Assembly (NCBI RefSeq): GCF_024623455.1
Contig: NZ_JANIPJ010000011.1
Span: 124,001-188,000, forward strand
Reading direction: 5' to 3'
DNA from: Paenibacillus soyae
GTDB taxonomy: Bacteria; Bacillota; Bacilli; Paenibacillales; Paenibacillaceae
DNA length: 64,000 nucleotides
Positions within the stretch are counted from its first letter, which is position 1. Every line of letters begins with the position of its first letter. Both the position numbers and the translations under genes were made by a program. Below, piece after piece: positions 16,439 to 25,584 of this stretch. The notes under the pieces were generated by a model. That model worked only from the letters and a program-made list of their open reading frames with translations. It was not told where the DNA came from and did no database searches.

Positions 16439-19400
16439 TCACCAATCCCGCCGCAGCGAGAACAGCTCCCGCAGCGCATCCGTCGACAGCTCGGTAATCC
16501 AGCCCTCCGAGCTGGTAATGACGTTGTCGCTTAGCTGCTGCTTGTTCTCCAGCATCTCGTCAATGCGTTCCTCAAGGGTGCCGAGCGAGATGAATTTATG
16601 CACCTGCACGTCGCGCGTTTGGCCCATTCGGTAGGCTCGGTCGGTCGCCTGGTTCTCGACGGCCGGGTTCCACCAGCGGTCGAAGTGGAAGACGTGGTTC
16701 GCCGCGGTCAAGTTAAGCCCGACGCCTCCCGCCTTGAGGGAAAGGATGAACACGTTCGGCTGCTCGGACGGCGGAAGGTCGCGCGACTGGAATTGTTCAA
16801 CCATCCGGTCCCGCTGCGTCTTCGGCGTGCTTCCGTTAAGGTACAGCACGGGTTCGCCCAGCTCGCGCTGCAGGACATCCTGAATCATCTTGCCCATGCC
16901 AATGTATTGCGTGAAGATGAGGCAGCGCTCGTCCGCCTCGCGCAGCTCCTTGACCATCGCCAATAGCCTCTCGAGCTTAGAGGAGCGGGCGACGATCGCT
17001 TCCGTCGGTAAAGGGCCATCCTCCGGCTCCGTTCCCGTATCCTCATCCAGCAGAGCCGGATGGTCGCAAGCCTGCTTGAGCCGCGTCAGCGCCCCGAGAA
17101 TCGCGCCTTTGCGCTGAATGCCGTCGAGCTTCTTCAGCTTCTCGAGCAGCTCCTTGACGCAATTGTCGTACAAGGCCGCTTGCTCGGAGGTAAGCGGAAC
17201 ATACGTCTTCATCTCGTTTTTGTCCGGCAGGTCGAGCTGGATGGCGGGATCCTTCTTCTTGCGCCGCAGCATGAACGGTTTCACTAGCCGCTTGAGCTCC
17301 GCCGTGCGACGCCCGTCCTGATCGCGCTCGATCGGGATTGCGAAGCGGTCCTGGAACGCCTTGGCGGTCCCAAGGTACGTGGGCACGGTAAAATCGTAAA
17401 TCGACCATAGCTCCGCCAGCCGATTCTCGATCGGCGTCCCGGTGAGAGCGATGCGATGGAGCGCGGGAAAGCTCTTGACCGCCGCGGCCTGCTTGGTCCC
17501 GGCGTTCTTAATATTCTGTGCTTCGTCCAAGCAGACGGCGCCCCATTGGAACGCGGCCAGCGTCTCCTGGTCGAGCGAGGCGGTAGCGAAGGAGGTCAGT
17601 ACGACGTCAACGCTGCGTGCTTCCTTCCGGAACGCGTCGCCGCTCTTGCGCCCGGAGCCGTAATGCATGGCCACCCGCAGCGACGGGGCGAAGCGGGATA
17701 TCTCCTTTTGCCAATTGCCGAGTACCGAGGTGGGGCAGACGATCAGCGAAGGGAGCCGCATGCCTTCATCCGCCTGCTCCTTGGCGTGCAGCAGGTAGGT
17801 AATCAGCTGGACCGTCTTGCCGAGGCCCATGTCGTCCGCAAGAACGGCCCCGAGCCCGAAGCGCCGGAGAAAAGCAAGCCAGGCGAACCCGTCCTGCTGG
17901 TAGCTGCGCAGCTCGGCGCGCAGACCGGCCGGCGGATCGATCCGAGGCCATTCGCTCTGCTGATTGATCTTGGCGAACAGTCCGGTCAAATGAGCGTCGA
18001 GCTCGACTTCGAGTTCCACGCGGGCGGCAGCGGCCCCGAATGTCTCCGCGCCGGCGTCCGTCGCTGCGCCATCCGCGTCGCCGTCCGATTGGCCCTGCGA
18101 AAGCAGATGCAATTGCAGCACATCCTGGAAGCTCAATCCCTGGCTCTTGTCCATGCCTTCCATCATGCGGCGGATCTGGGCGATGAGCGCCGGGTCGAGC
18201 ACGATCCAGCGGTCCCGGAACTTCACGAGACGCTCCCCTCGCGCGAGCAGCTCGTCGAATTCCTCTTCGTTCAGGTCGGCGTCGCCGATGGAGATGCGCC
18301 AGTTGAAGCTCAGAATCGCTTCCAGACCGAATAAAGACTTGCCGCCGCCGCGCTTCTTCTTGGACTCCTCCTCCGACTGCACCGCCGCGCGCAGCCGCGG
18401 CTTCTTGCGGCTGGCGGCTTCCCACCATGCGGGCAGCAGGACTTGCCAGCCGGCTTCGAGCAGCCGTCGGCTGTCCTCGTTCAGGAACCGCCAGGCCGCC
18501 TCGTCGTCAAGCGGTTTGCCGAGAACATCGTCGCCGCGCGACAGCCGATCGTGCGGAAGGCTGGCCCGCAGCCGTTCTAGCCAGCCGTGCGAGCGGCTGC
18601 GGATGGCTTCCGCCCACGCGTCGGGCCACTTGCCTGCCGCCGAGCCGTCGTCGCCGAGCCGCACCTTTCGGAGCTTGGCCGGATCGCTCTTGTCCTGCAG
18701 CACGAGCCGCAGCCGCCAGCGGGAGTACTCGTCGCCCTCCCACGGCTCCATGAGCTGCAGCAGGGGACGGAACGGCGCGACATCCGCTTTCCAGCCGATC
18801 TGCACAAGCCAAGCCTCGTCATCGAGTCCCGCCGCCCTAGCCGCCGCGTTCTCGCGCGCGAACAGAGCCGGGAATTCCCGGCGCAGATCCGCCTCGTCCG
18901 GCTCCGTACCGTAGAAGCGGCTCGTCACGGCCGCCGAGAAGGCCGCCTTCAGCCCCTCGTGCGCCTCATCGCTCCAGCCGCCGCGCTTCAGGTCCAGTTC
19001 GTCGCGGCGCGCCTGTCCGAAGGTCGCTCCGATTGCAGCCGCATCCCAGCTCCAGCGCAGGGAGCCTCTGCGGTAAGCCGCAAGGTCGGGCGCGTACAGC
19101 CCTTTCTCCAGGCACTCGCTAAGGAGCGGCGCCAATGCGGCTAGGCGCGCGGCATCGTCTTCCCACTTCCACTCGATATGCGTGAGGAGCGGCCCCGAGG
19201 CGAAGAAGGCAATGACCTCTTCGGCGGGCAGCACGACGGCCTCGAGCTCCCCGACTTTGACGAGCTCCAGCTCGGTGCCGTAGAAGGACGGTTCGTGCCA
19301 GGCGAACAGGCGATGCTTCAGCTGGGGTCCGGTCCACTCCCGCAGCGAATCCGGGTCCGCAAAGAACAACGCGTCCCCATGCGAAGTCAGCACCATTCGA

Positions 19401-19441
19401 ACCGCGATCGTATCCAGATTATAGGCAGTAGTCTGTGTCAT
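16439..19441 (-). CDS. SNF2 family ATP-dependent helicase
   Basis: 1000-residue SNF2-type ATPase. The N-terminal half (to about residue 430) is the SNF2-associated region found in Bacillota. The ATPase core then shows Walker A in LADDMGLGKTVQLI, a DEAQ box (CLDEAQNIKN), TGTPIENRL, and a C-terminal helicase lobe (LIFTQYIGMGKMI, LKAGGVGLNL, RWWNPAVENQATDRAYRMGQ). The ATG overlaps the stop of the upstream gene by 4 bases (ATGA), so translation is coupled. The gene is clearly richer in G and C than its neighbours. Homologues are paired with SWIM zinc-finger proteins; here the partner lacks that motif. The likely role is DNA-dependent ATP-driven remodelling in repair or defence. Confidence 0.92.
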   Translation of the reverse strand: MTQTTAYNLDTIAVRMVLTSHGDALFFADPDSLREWTGPQLKHRLFAWHEPSFYGTELELVKVGELEAVVLPAEEVIAFFASGPLLTHIEWKWEDDAARLAALAPLLSECLEKGLYAPDLAAYRRGSLRWSWDAAAIGATFGQARRDELDLKRGGWSDEAHEGLKAAFSAAVTSRFYGTEPDEADLRREFPALFARENAAARAAGLDDEAWLVQIGWKADVAPFRPLLQLMEPWEGDEYSRWRLRLVLQDKSDPAKLRKVRLGDDGSAAGKWPDAWAEAIRSRSHGWLERLRASLPHDRLSRGDDVLGKPLDDEAAWRFLNEDSRRLLEAGWQVLLPAWWEAASRKKPRLRAAVQSEEESKKKRGGGKSLFGLEAILSFNWRISIGDADLNEEEFDELLARGERLVKFRDRWIVLDPALIAQIRRMMEGMDKSQGLSFQDVLQLHLLSQGQSDGDADGAATDAGAETFGAAAARVELEVELDAHLTGLFAKINQQSEWPRIDPPAGLRAELRSYQQDGFAWLAFLRRFGLGAVLADDMGLGKTVQLITYLLHAKEQADEGMRLPSLIVCPTSVLGNWQKEISRFAPSLRVAMHYGSGRKSGDAFRKEARSVDVVLTSFATASLDQETLAAFQWGAVCLDEAQNIKNAGTKQAAAVKSFPALHRIALTGTPIENRLAELWSIYDFTVPTYLGTAKAFQDRFAIPIERDQDGRRTAELKRLVKPFMLRRKKKDPAIQLDLPDKNEMKTYVPLTSEQAALYDNCVKELLEKLKKLDGIQRKGAILGALTRLKQACDHPALLDEDTGTEPEDGPLPTEAIVARSSKLERLLAMVKELREADERCLIFTQYIGMGKMIQDVLQRELGEPVLYLNGSTPKTQRDRMVEQFQSRDLPPSEQPNVFILSLKAGGVGLNLTAANHVFHFDRWWNPAVENQATDRAYRMGQTRDVQVHKFISLGTLEERIDEMLENKQQLSDNVITSSEGWITELSTDALRELFSLRRDW

Positions 19442-20619
19442 GAAATGAGCCCTCCCTTCCGCAGTTCTTCCTGGAGGGCCCGCAGCCGGTTATTCCGGCT
19501 GGTGAATGTCTCCATGTACGCCTCCCACCGCTGCTCGCGCTTTAGCTTCTTGTACAGCTTGGCCAGCCGTTTGAGCAGCTTGACCGCCCGTTTGTAGCCG
19601 TCGCGGTTTTTGAGCAACACGTATTTCTCCACGCCTTGGTGGTAGAACGGCAGCAGCGCCTCCGGCGCCTCCTTCTCGATGGGCTGCAAATCCTTCGCTC
19701 GAAAGTCGAGCGGATCGCTGCCGAGGCTAAGCTGGTAATCGATCCACTGCCGATAGCGGCCATAGCGCATTAGGCTTTCCTCGTACAGGCTGCCGGAGTA
19801 GGGAAGGAGGCTCGTAATCGCCCTCCACATGTTCCCCTCGACCTCCGGCAATTGCAAGGTAACGGCATCCCAGTAGCGTCCATAAGTATCCAGACTGCCG
19901 GGGGTGCGACCGACCCGCTCGGTTGCGCAGTGGGTCAGCCAAGCCTCTAGCCGGCTCCATTCGCCAGCCTCCTCCAGCACGCGCAGAAAACGGAATACAT
20001 GCCCGGGCTTTAGCCGATGCCGCTCCGCTGCTTCGAGCAGTCGCCAAGCCGCTTGATCCTCTTGCAGCCAGAAGTGAATCCAAGCGCGGGCGACGAGCGG
20101 GAAAAGCTTGTTTTCCTTGCCGGTTCCCTCGGCCAAATGCGCGAGCTCCTCCTTAAACAGACGAGGCCTGTCCGTAGCGGATGCTACCAGGATCAGCCAT
20201 AGCTCCACATAAATATCCAGATAGGCTGGGGGGAACCATGTATTCGAGGTTGCCGTATCGCGAATATAGGCAGCCGTCTCCAGTAGCCGCCCCTGTTGCT
20301 TGACCGCGATCTCCGGCGGCAAGTTATGGAGTTGGCTTTCGATTGCATGCAGCGTCTCGGATGCCGCTATCCGGGCGAAGTGGCCCATGTGGCGGTCGGT
20401 CGATTGCCTTCCAAGCAAGAATAGGCCGACGTTCAGCTCGAACAGCCAGGCTTCTTCGGGCGTGAACTTCGCCATGAAGGGGTGCACCATGGAGCGGACC
20501 TCGGTGCCATAATTGATATCGTACGGGGTGTTCGCCGCTTCCCGGGCGCAGCTGGCGATCAGTTCCTGCCACTGGACAACGCTCAGCCCGGTCGGCGAAT
20601 TCGAATTTATTTTCGTCAT
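19438..20619 (-). CDS. Helical protein translationally coupled to SNF2 helicase
   Basis: 393-residue, mostly alpha-helical protein. I do not recognise a named domain. It is rich in Leu, Ala, Trp and Arg, with helical repeats (WLFELNVGLFLLGRQ, AWIHFWLQEDQAAWRLLEAAERH) and a very basic C-terminus (RAVKLLKRLAKLYKKLKREQRW). The layout resembles the C-terminal half of SWIM proteins that precede SNF2 helicases, but no CxC...CxH zinc motif is present. Start ATG 20619 is preferred over 20655, which adds a Pro/Lys-rich stretch. It overlaps the helicase start by 4 bases and is divergent from the ABC-F gene. A partner or loader of the helicase is inferred. Confidence 0.7.
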   Translation of the reverse strand: MTKINSNSPTGLSVVQWQELIASCAREAANTPYDINYGTEVRSMVHPFMAKFTPEEAWLFELNVGLFLLGRQSTDRHMGHFARIAASETLHAIESQLHNLPPEIAVKQQGRLLETAAYIRDTATSNTWFPPAYLDIYVELWLILVASATDRPRLFKEELAHLAEGTGKENKLFPLVARAWIHFWLQEDQAAWRLLEAAERHRLKPGHVFRFLRVLEEAGEWSRLEAWLTHCATERVGRTPGSLDTYGRYWDAVTLQLPEVEGNMWRAITSLLPYSGSLYEESLMRYGRYRQWIDYQLSLGSDPLDFRAKDLQPIEKEAPEALLPFYHQGVEKYVLLKNRDGYKRAVKLLKRLAKLYKKLKREQRWEAYMETFTSRNNRLRALQEELRKGGLIS

Positions 20620-20654
20620 GATGGCAGTTATTCCTTTCCCCGGCTTAGGCGGCA

Positions 20655-20683
20655 TTGAAGTTGGTTGTAAACCGTGTTACTCT
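20655..20683 (+). promoter_or_regulatory. Possible promoter of the ABC-F gene
   Basis: TTGAAG (20655-20660), a 17-base spacer and TACTCT (20678-20683) lie in the divergent gap. The match is partial. A small hairpin CACTA-TTT-TAGTG (20710-20722) follows just before the ribosome binding site. Confidence 0.3.
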
Positions 20684-20740
20684 AACAGCGCAATACATCT
20701 AATAATAGCCACTATTTTAGTGATAAAGAAAGGTCATACG

Positions 20741-22480
20741 ATGATAAAAGTCGATAACTTATCCTTCTCGTTTCCGCAGAAGGAGCTATATAACAACATT
20801 TCATTTACGTTAGAAGAAGGCCAACATTGCGCTTTTATCGGAACAAGCGGCAGTGGGAAAAGCACGTTAATAGATATTCTGTTGGATCCGGAAAAGTATC
20901 TTTATGATGGAAAGCTAGAGACGGACCCCGACTGCAAGATTGGATATGTAAGTCAGTTCCCAGAACTAGACGAAGCGAAAGAAACAACCGTTTTTGAATA
21001 TTTAGCAGAACCATTTATAAAGCTTCAGAACGAGATTCAATCGATTTGCACGGAAATGGAAACCTCGACCGATCTAGAACCATTACTGGAAAAGTATCAA
21101 CAGGCTTTAGACTCATTGGATGCCATGGGCGGGGATGATTTTGAGAGCAACATTCATAAACAGCTAAATGCGGCGAACCTGATGAAACGAAGAGATAGCA
21201 AGGCAGCCGACCTAAGCGGCGGGGAATTCAAGCTTATTCAAGTGATGAAGGAAATGCTGAACCGTCCCGACCTCATGATTATGGACGAGCCCGATGTATT
21301 CCTAGACTTCGAAAACCTAAACGCGCTTAAACAACTTATCAATTCGTACAAAGGCATGCTGTTGGTTGTTACGCACAACCGCTATTTACTGAATCATTGT
21401 TTCAACAAAATTATACACCTCGAAAATACGGAGATCCAAGAGTTTGATGGACGATATATCGAGTATAACTTCGCATTGCTTCAGACGAAAGTCGAGCTGC
21501 AAGAGCTCGCGGTCGCCGAACAAGAAGAGATGGAGAGAAACGATACGATCATCAACAATCTTAGAGTGATCGCCACGTATAATTCAAACGCTTCAAGAGG
21601 AAGAGCGTTAAGAGCTAGAGTCAGATTTCAAGAACGACTGGAAGCGCGTCGAATTAAAGCTCCATTCGTTGAGATTAAACAACCGAATATCCGTTTTGTC
21701 ATGGATGATGAAATGGAAGACACTACCGTTGTAAGTGTCCATCATTACAGCGTTGGCTTTGATGAGCTGCTGCTGGACCATGTTAGCTTTGAGATAAAAT
21801 CTACGGATAAAGTAGCTATTATCGGCGCAAACGGTACAGGGAAAACGACTTTGCTTCGAGATGTATACAACAATAACCATGCTTCAATTGAAGTCAATGC
21901 CGATGCTAAAATGGCTTATTTATCTCAGTTCCAAGGTGAAATGCTAAAGGACGCTAATACCATACTAGAAGAATTCATCGACGCAGGGTTTAAAACGTAC
22001 GATGAGATTGAATTGTATCTTTCAAGCTATGGCTTTGAAGAAGAAATCCTTCGTCAAAAGATAGGGTCTCTTTCCGGCGGAGAAAAAAATTTACTGCAAT
22101 TGGCCAAGGTTTCTGCCAGCAAAGCAAACGTATTGCTTCTGGATGAACCGACAAGCCATCTAGACACCTATGCACAACTAGCGTTGGAGAAAGCCATTGG
22201 AGAATTTAAAGGCGCGATTCTCATGATTTCCCACGATTTCTATTCGGTTGTGAACGGTATGGATTATGTATTCATTATCGAAGATAAGACAATTAGAAAA
22301 ATGACGGTGCCGGAGTTTAGAGAGATGATCTATGCGAATCATTTTGATGAAGACTACTTGGAAATGGAACAAAAGAAAAAATCGGTTGAAATGAAAATAG
22401 AAGGGGCTTTAAAAGATACGAATTTCGAACTTGCAAAGGGATTGCTTGAAGAGCTGGAAGAACTGATTAAACGGCTTTAA
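20741..22480 (+). CDS. ABC-F family ATP-binding protein
   Basis: 579-residue soluble protein with two ABC modules and no membrane segment. The first has Walker A GTSGSGKST, signature LSGGEFKL and Walker B LMIMDEPD. The second has GANGTGKTT, LSGGEKNLLQ and VLLLDEPTSHLD. The interdomain linker is rich in charged and Arg residues (RGRALRARVRFQERLEARR). Start ATG 20741 is seven bases behind AAAGAAAGG. ABC-F proteins act on the ribosome, either as translation factors or by removing ribosome-targeting antibiotics (Vga/Lsa type). Which applies here cannot be told. A terminator follows at 22504. Confidence 0.9.
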   Translation: MIKVDNLSFSFPQKELYNNISFTLEEGQHCAFIGTSGSGKSTLIDILLDPEKYLYDGKLETDPDCKIGYVSQFPELDEAKETTVFEYLAEPFIKLQNEIQSICTEMETSTDLEPLLEKYQQALDSLDAMGGDDFESNIHKQLNAANLMKRRDSKAADLSGGEFKLIQVMKEMLNRPDLMIMDEPDVFLDFENLNALKQLINSYKGMLLVVTHNRYLLNHCFNKIIHLENTEIQEFDGRYIEYNFALLQTKVELQELAVAEQEEMERNDTIINNLRVIATYNSNASRGRALRARVRFQERLEARRIKAPFVEIKQPNIRFVMDDEMEDTTVVSVHHYSVGFDELLLDHVSFEIKSTDKVAIIGANGTGKTTLLRDVYNNNHASIEVNADAKMAYLSQFQGEMLKDANTILEEFIDAGFKTYDEIELYLSSYGFEEEILRQKIGSLSGGEKNLLQLAKVSASKANVLLLDEPTSHLDTYAQLALEKAIGEFKGAILMISHDFYSVVNGMDYVFIIEDKTIRKMTVPEFREMIYANHFDEDYLEMEQKKKSVEMKIEGALKDTNFELAKGLLEELEELIKRL

Positions 22481-22503
22481 ACGACAGCCCTCGAATAGTA
22501 AAC

Positions 22504-22540
22504 CAAACAAACCACTCCATTCCCGGAAGTGGTTTGTTTG
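22504..22540 (+). terminator. Intrinsic terminator after ABC-F gene
   Basis: CAAACAAACCACT (22504-22516) pairs perfectly with AGTGGTTTGTTTG (22528-22540), a 13-bp stem with an 11-base loop. Confidence 0.8.
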
Positions 22541-22617
22541 AATTCCGCATCCCCAATTATAGGCAGTTTAATGATACAATTACGGGACTAGATTACGGCG
22601 AGTACGGAGGGATGCGC

Positions 22618-23454
22618 ATGGAAGACCATCCGAATCGAAACAAAGAGCAAGAACATGAGAATGACCACCTGTATGAAGACGAGGAGTGGGACTTGGAATC
22701 GGAAGAGGAAGAGGATGACGACGGGGGTTCATCGGCGGGCCGACGGAAGTGGATCCGAAATACGATCATATTCCTGCTCGTGGCCGCTCTAGTCGGAAAT
22801 ATAGTGGCCTTCTGGCCGCAAATCTACAACATGAAGACGCTGCCCCTCTTGTTCGAGTCGAAGGAATTATCCAATCAAGCCGAAATCCAAAGGTATAAAG
22901 AAGCGGTTGTTACGGTTAGCACGGACAAAGGCAAGGGCACCGGATTCCACATAGACGGCGGCTACATAGTGACCAACTATCACGTCATTGAAGATAGCGG
23001 TTATATTATCGTGCAATTCCCGGAGCAAAGTCAGGGTTATAAAGCAGTGCTGTCGGGCAGCGATCCGGATTTGGATATCGCCATACTGAAGGCGGACATC
23101 GGGGATGGGCGGCTGCCGTTCATTGAAGTCGAGCGAGACAACAAGCAGTGGGAGCCTGATGAACCAATCTACGTGATTGGCAATCCTCTTCATTTCACGC
23201 AAATCGCCATCGAAGGCACGATTATCGGCTTGGTCCCGATTCAAGACCGCCAGACGCCAGTCATGGCACTTGATGCGCCGGTCTATAGCGGCAATAGCGG
23301 CTCTCCCGTCATTAACAAGCGCGGCAAAGCCATCGCCGTTGTATTCGCCACTGGCGATGTCCAGCATCAAGACCAAATGATAGAGGCCGGTTTGGCCATA
23401 CCTGTTGCCGACATGGAGACCCTGCTACGAGCTTCGCTGCCACCAGCAGAATAA
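22618..23454 (+). CDS. Membrane-anchored trypsin-like serine protease (HtrA-like, no PDZ)
   Basis: 278-residue protein. The N-terminal cytoplasmic part is extremely acidic (runs of E and D up to residue 42), a single membrane segment follows (NTIIFLLVAALVGNIVAFW), and the protease domain is outside. The catalytic triad is His in TNYHVIED, Asp in DPDLDIAIL and Ser in SGNSGSP. It ends after the protease fold, so the PDZ domain of classical HtrA is missing. The start is ATG 22618, six bases after GGAGGG. An extended -10 (TGATACAAT, 22571-22579) lies upstream. The likely role is surface protein quality control or processing. Confidence 0.85.
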   Translation: MEDHPNRNKEQEHENDHLYEDEEWDLESEEEEDDDGGSSAGRRKWIRNTIIFLLVAALVGNIVAFWPQIYNMKTLPLLFESKELSNQAEIQRYKEAVVTVSTDKGKGTGFHIDGGYIVTNYHVIEDSGYIIVQFPEQSQGYKAVLSGSDPDLDIAILKADIGDGRLPFIEVERDNKQWEPDEPIYVIGNPLHFTQIAIEGTIIGLVPIQDRQTPVMALDAPVYSGNSGSPVINKRGKAIAVVFATGDVQHQDQMIEAGLAIPVADMETLLRASLPPAE

Positions 23455-23539
23455 TAGGGGAACTTATCTCGACCGAACGAATGGACATGTGAGAGGAGTA
23501 ATCGGACGGATGATATCGAAAGGAAACAATGAGGGAAGT

Positions 23540-24400
23540 ATGGCTAGCGACCAAACCTATACGATCGGGCACGTCTCTCGAATCTGTGGAATTTCCATTC
23601 AAACGTTGAGGTATTACGATAAACTCGGGTTAATTTGCCCCAGCCGGACAGACCCCTTCACTCAATATCGATACTATTCGAATATGGATATACTGTTGAT
23701 CAAAATCGTACAAGATTTAAAAGGCTACCGTTTCTCTTTAGAGGAGATAAGCAACATTTTGAAACAGAAAGGGATTGAAGGGCTAACGGAGGCCTTGAAA
23801 GGAAAAAAGCAGGAGATACTGGCGGAAATCGAACGGCTTCAAGCAACAGCAGCTTCCATGGAGAGGCGACTGGAACAGCTGGATAGCCTGAGAGGCTTAA
23901 ATAAAAAGCTTGGTTATGGAGGGCTATTGATTGATTTGAAGCAAATGGCGGATCGTACTGTCGCTTTCGAAAGAAGGCGGGCGGAATGTAGTATGGAGGC
24001 GTCCATTGTGCGATTTACGCAGCTATTCGATAAGCTTGAAGCGAATGAATTGACTGCGCAGGGACCTATCATGTGCATCTATCATGAGAACTTGCTAACG
24101 TTCAATAGAATGGATTCGGATATAGAGGTGTGCATCCCCCTTCTATCCGAGGTTCCCGATCACCCCTTCGTGCGAACATTGCCCAAAGGCGCGTACATAA
24201 CGGCAACCTACAGCGGCCCACCCAACGAAAATTCTTGCAAGAATGTTTATCGGCATCTCCTCGAGTGGATGGATCGTCATGGGTATGCGGAAAGCGGGCC
24301 TGCAATAGAGCAATATGTTATTGATTTAAGTCAAATGCGTGACCCAAGCGAGTTTATCGTGGAGCTGCAAATTCCTGTCCACCCGGTATTGACCCTATAG
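23540..24400 (+). CDS. MerR family regulator with GyrI-like effector domain
   Basis: 286-residue regulator. The N-terminal MerR winged helix reads YTIGHVSRICGISIQTLRYYDKLGL and continues to about residue 75. A coiled coil follows (KKQEILAEIERLQATAASMERRLEQL). The C-terminal GyrI/BmrR-like effector pocket ends in VIDLSQMRDPSEFIVELQIPV. It resembles BmrR-type activators that bind bulky drugs. I chose ATG 23540 because the family motif starts right after it; ATG 23510 is possible. A hairpin terminator overlaps the stop codon. No obvious transporter target lies next to it. Confidence 0.88.
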   Translation: MASDQTYTIGHVSRICGISIQTLRYYDKLGLICPSRTDPFTQYRYYSNMDILLIKIVQDLKGYRFSLEEISNILKQKGIEGLTEALKGKKQEILAEIERLQATAASMERRLEQLDSLRGLNKKLGYGGLLIDLKQMADRTVAFERRRAECSMEASIVRFTQLFDKLEANELTAQGPIMCIYHENLLTFNRMDSDIEVCIPLLSEVPDHPFVRTLPKGAYITATYSGPPNENSCKNVYRHLLEWMDRHGYAESGPAIEQYVIDLSQMRDPSEFIVELQIPVHPVLTL

Positions 24401-24416
24401 CCGCTATAGGGTTTAT
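24392..24416 (+). terminator. Terminator overlapping the MerR stop codon
   Basis: ACCCTATAG (24392-24400) pairs perfectly with CTATAGGGT (24404-24412) over a CCG loop, followed by TTATT. The left arm includes the TAG stop. Confidence 0.7.
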
Positions 24417-24455
24417 TCTGATTTCAATACTAATGGGTCTAGGGGGAATATATGC

Positions 24456-25376
24456 ATGCATGTCATATTAGGGACAGGGCCGCTCGGCCGATCGGTTATG
24501 AAGGAGCTTCAGATGAGAGGGGAGCCGTACCGGATCGTAAATTCTTCGGGTCGATATCCATGGACAGAACACATATCTGTCGAAAAGGCAGATCTGATGG
24601 ATGTAAATCAAGCTAAATCGGCTATTGCGGGGGCATCAGTTGTGTATCAGTGCGTACAACCCCCGTACCATAAGTGGAGCTCTTTGTTTGAACGACTGCA
24701 GGAGAATATCATAGAAGCCGCGAAGGCGGCAAACGCCAAACTGGTCGCGGCAGAAAATATGTACATGTACGGGGAGGCCAAAGGTGAAATTCACGAGGAA
24801 CTGCCGTATGTCGCAGCAACGAAGAAAGGCAGAATTCGCGCAAAACTTGCAGAGAGGTTGCTTGATTTGCATCGCCGGGGAGAGCTGCAGGTCGTAATCG
24901 GTCGTGGATCTGATTTCTACGGGCCAGGGGTTACGAACTCGTCTGCAGGCAGCATGATGTTTCGACCGCTTGTGTCAGGTAAACCAGTGTCCATACTGGG
25001 CAAGCTGGATGTGAAGCATACCTATACGTATATTGAGGATTTCGGCAAAGCGCTAGTTACGCTCGGGCAAACAGATAATGCCTATGGAGAGGCATGGCAT
25101 GTTCCGAATTCGAAAACGGTAACGGTAAGGGAATTTGTAGAACTGGCCGCGCAGCTTGCAGGGGTCAAGGCAACAATCAAGCCCATGGGCAAAGGGATGC
25201 TTCGCATCGGTGGTCTTTTCATGCCGACAGCCAGGGAAAGCATTGAAATGTTTTACCAATTTGAAAAAGATTTTGTGATTAGTAATCGAAAATATACAGA
25301 ACGATTTGGACAGCCAGCTACCCCGCTTGATGTAGCATTAGCCGCAACTGTCGAGTGGTATCGTAAACAAATATAG
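24456..25376 (+). CDS. NAD-dependent epimerase/dehydratase family protein
   Basis: 306-residue extended SDR-like protein. It opens with a Rossmann start (MHVILGTGPLGRSVMKEL). The active-site region is ENMYMYGEAKG and the Tyr-containing stretch sits before KKGRIRAKLAERL. Later come FYGPGVTNSS, the TYIEDFGKALVTLG motif and NSKTVTVREFVEL, all typical of the epimerase family. The glycine motif is GTGPLG rather than GxxGxxG. AGGGGG is nine bases before ATG 24456. Two other ATGs lie nearby out of frame. It is a single gene between two terminators. The substrate is likely a sugar nucleotide or small ketone; it is not assignable. Confidence 0.85.
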   Translation: MHVILGTGPLGRSVMKELQMRGEPYRIVNSSGRYPWTEHISVEKADLMDVNQAKSAIAGASVVYQCVQPPYHKWSSLFERLQENIIEAAKAANAKLVAAENMYMYGEAKGEIHEELPYVAATKKGRIRAKLAERLLDLHRRGELQVVIGRGSDFYGPGVTNSSAGSMMFRPLVSGKPVSILGKLDVKHTYTYIEDFGKALVTLGQTDNAYGEAWHVPNSKTVTVREFVELAAQLAGVKATIKPMGKGMLRIGGLFMPTARESIEMFYQFEKDFVISNRKYTERFGQPATPLDVALAATVEWYRKQI

Positions 25377-25403
25377 GCGGCGGTTTACCGTCATTGAAAG
25401 ATG

Positions 25404-25432
25404 TTGACAAACCAATCGTTTCCAAGTAGCTT
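25404..25432 (+). promoter_or_regulatory. Possible promoter with consensus -35
   Basis: A perfect TTGACA (25404-25409) is followed after 17 bases by the weak TAGCTT (25427-25432). It would drive a short leader that ends at the terminator at 25461-25502. Confidence 0.35.
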
Positions 25433-25460
25433 AGAAGCTAAGATAAAGGCAATGTAACCG

Positions 25461-25502
25461 AAGGGTTCAACCTCGCTGTGTTCAGGGGTTGGGCCCTTTT
25501 TT
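25461..25502 (+). terminator. Intrinsic terminator or attenuator before GH13 gene
   Basis: AAGGGTTCAACC (25461-25472) pairs with GGTTGGGCCCTT (25487-25498), 12 pairs with two G-T wobbles, followed by six Ts. It may simply end the epimerase transcript, but the promoter-like TTGACA 50 bases upstream also allows an attenuated leader for the GH13 gene. Confidence 0.8.
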
Positions 25503-25584
25503 GTTTAACGGGTCGGCCAGCCTGGGAATGGCGTTGGGGAAACGCTGCGGGTACCGATTAAACGTAAAGGGGTTGCGCAGATTC

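Noticed and set aside
17456..18334. A 292-codon open frame on the plus strand inside the SNF2 helicase gene
   Set aside because: It runs antisense to a well-supported helicase; high GC creates long open frames on the opposite strand, and it has no ribosome site or domain.
25461..25502. A T-box riboswitch before the GH13 gene
   Set aside because: The hairpin has a T-box-like look (AAGGGTTCAACC), but no conserved T-box bulge sequence, specifier loop or AG bulge is present, and the gene is not a tRNA-linked one.
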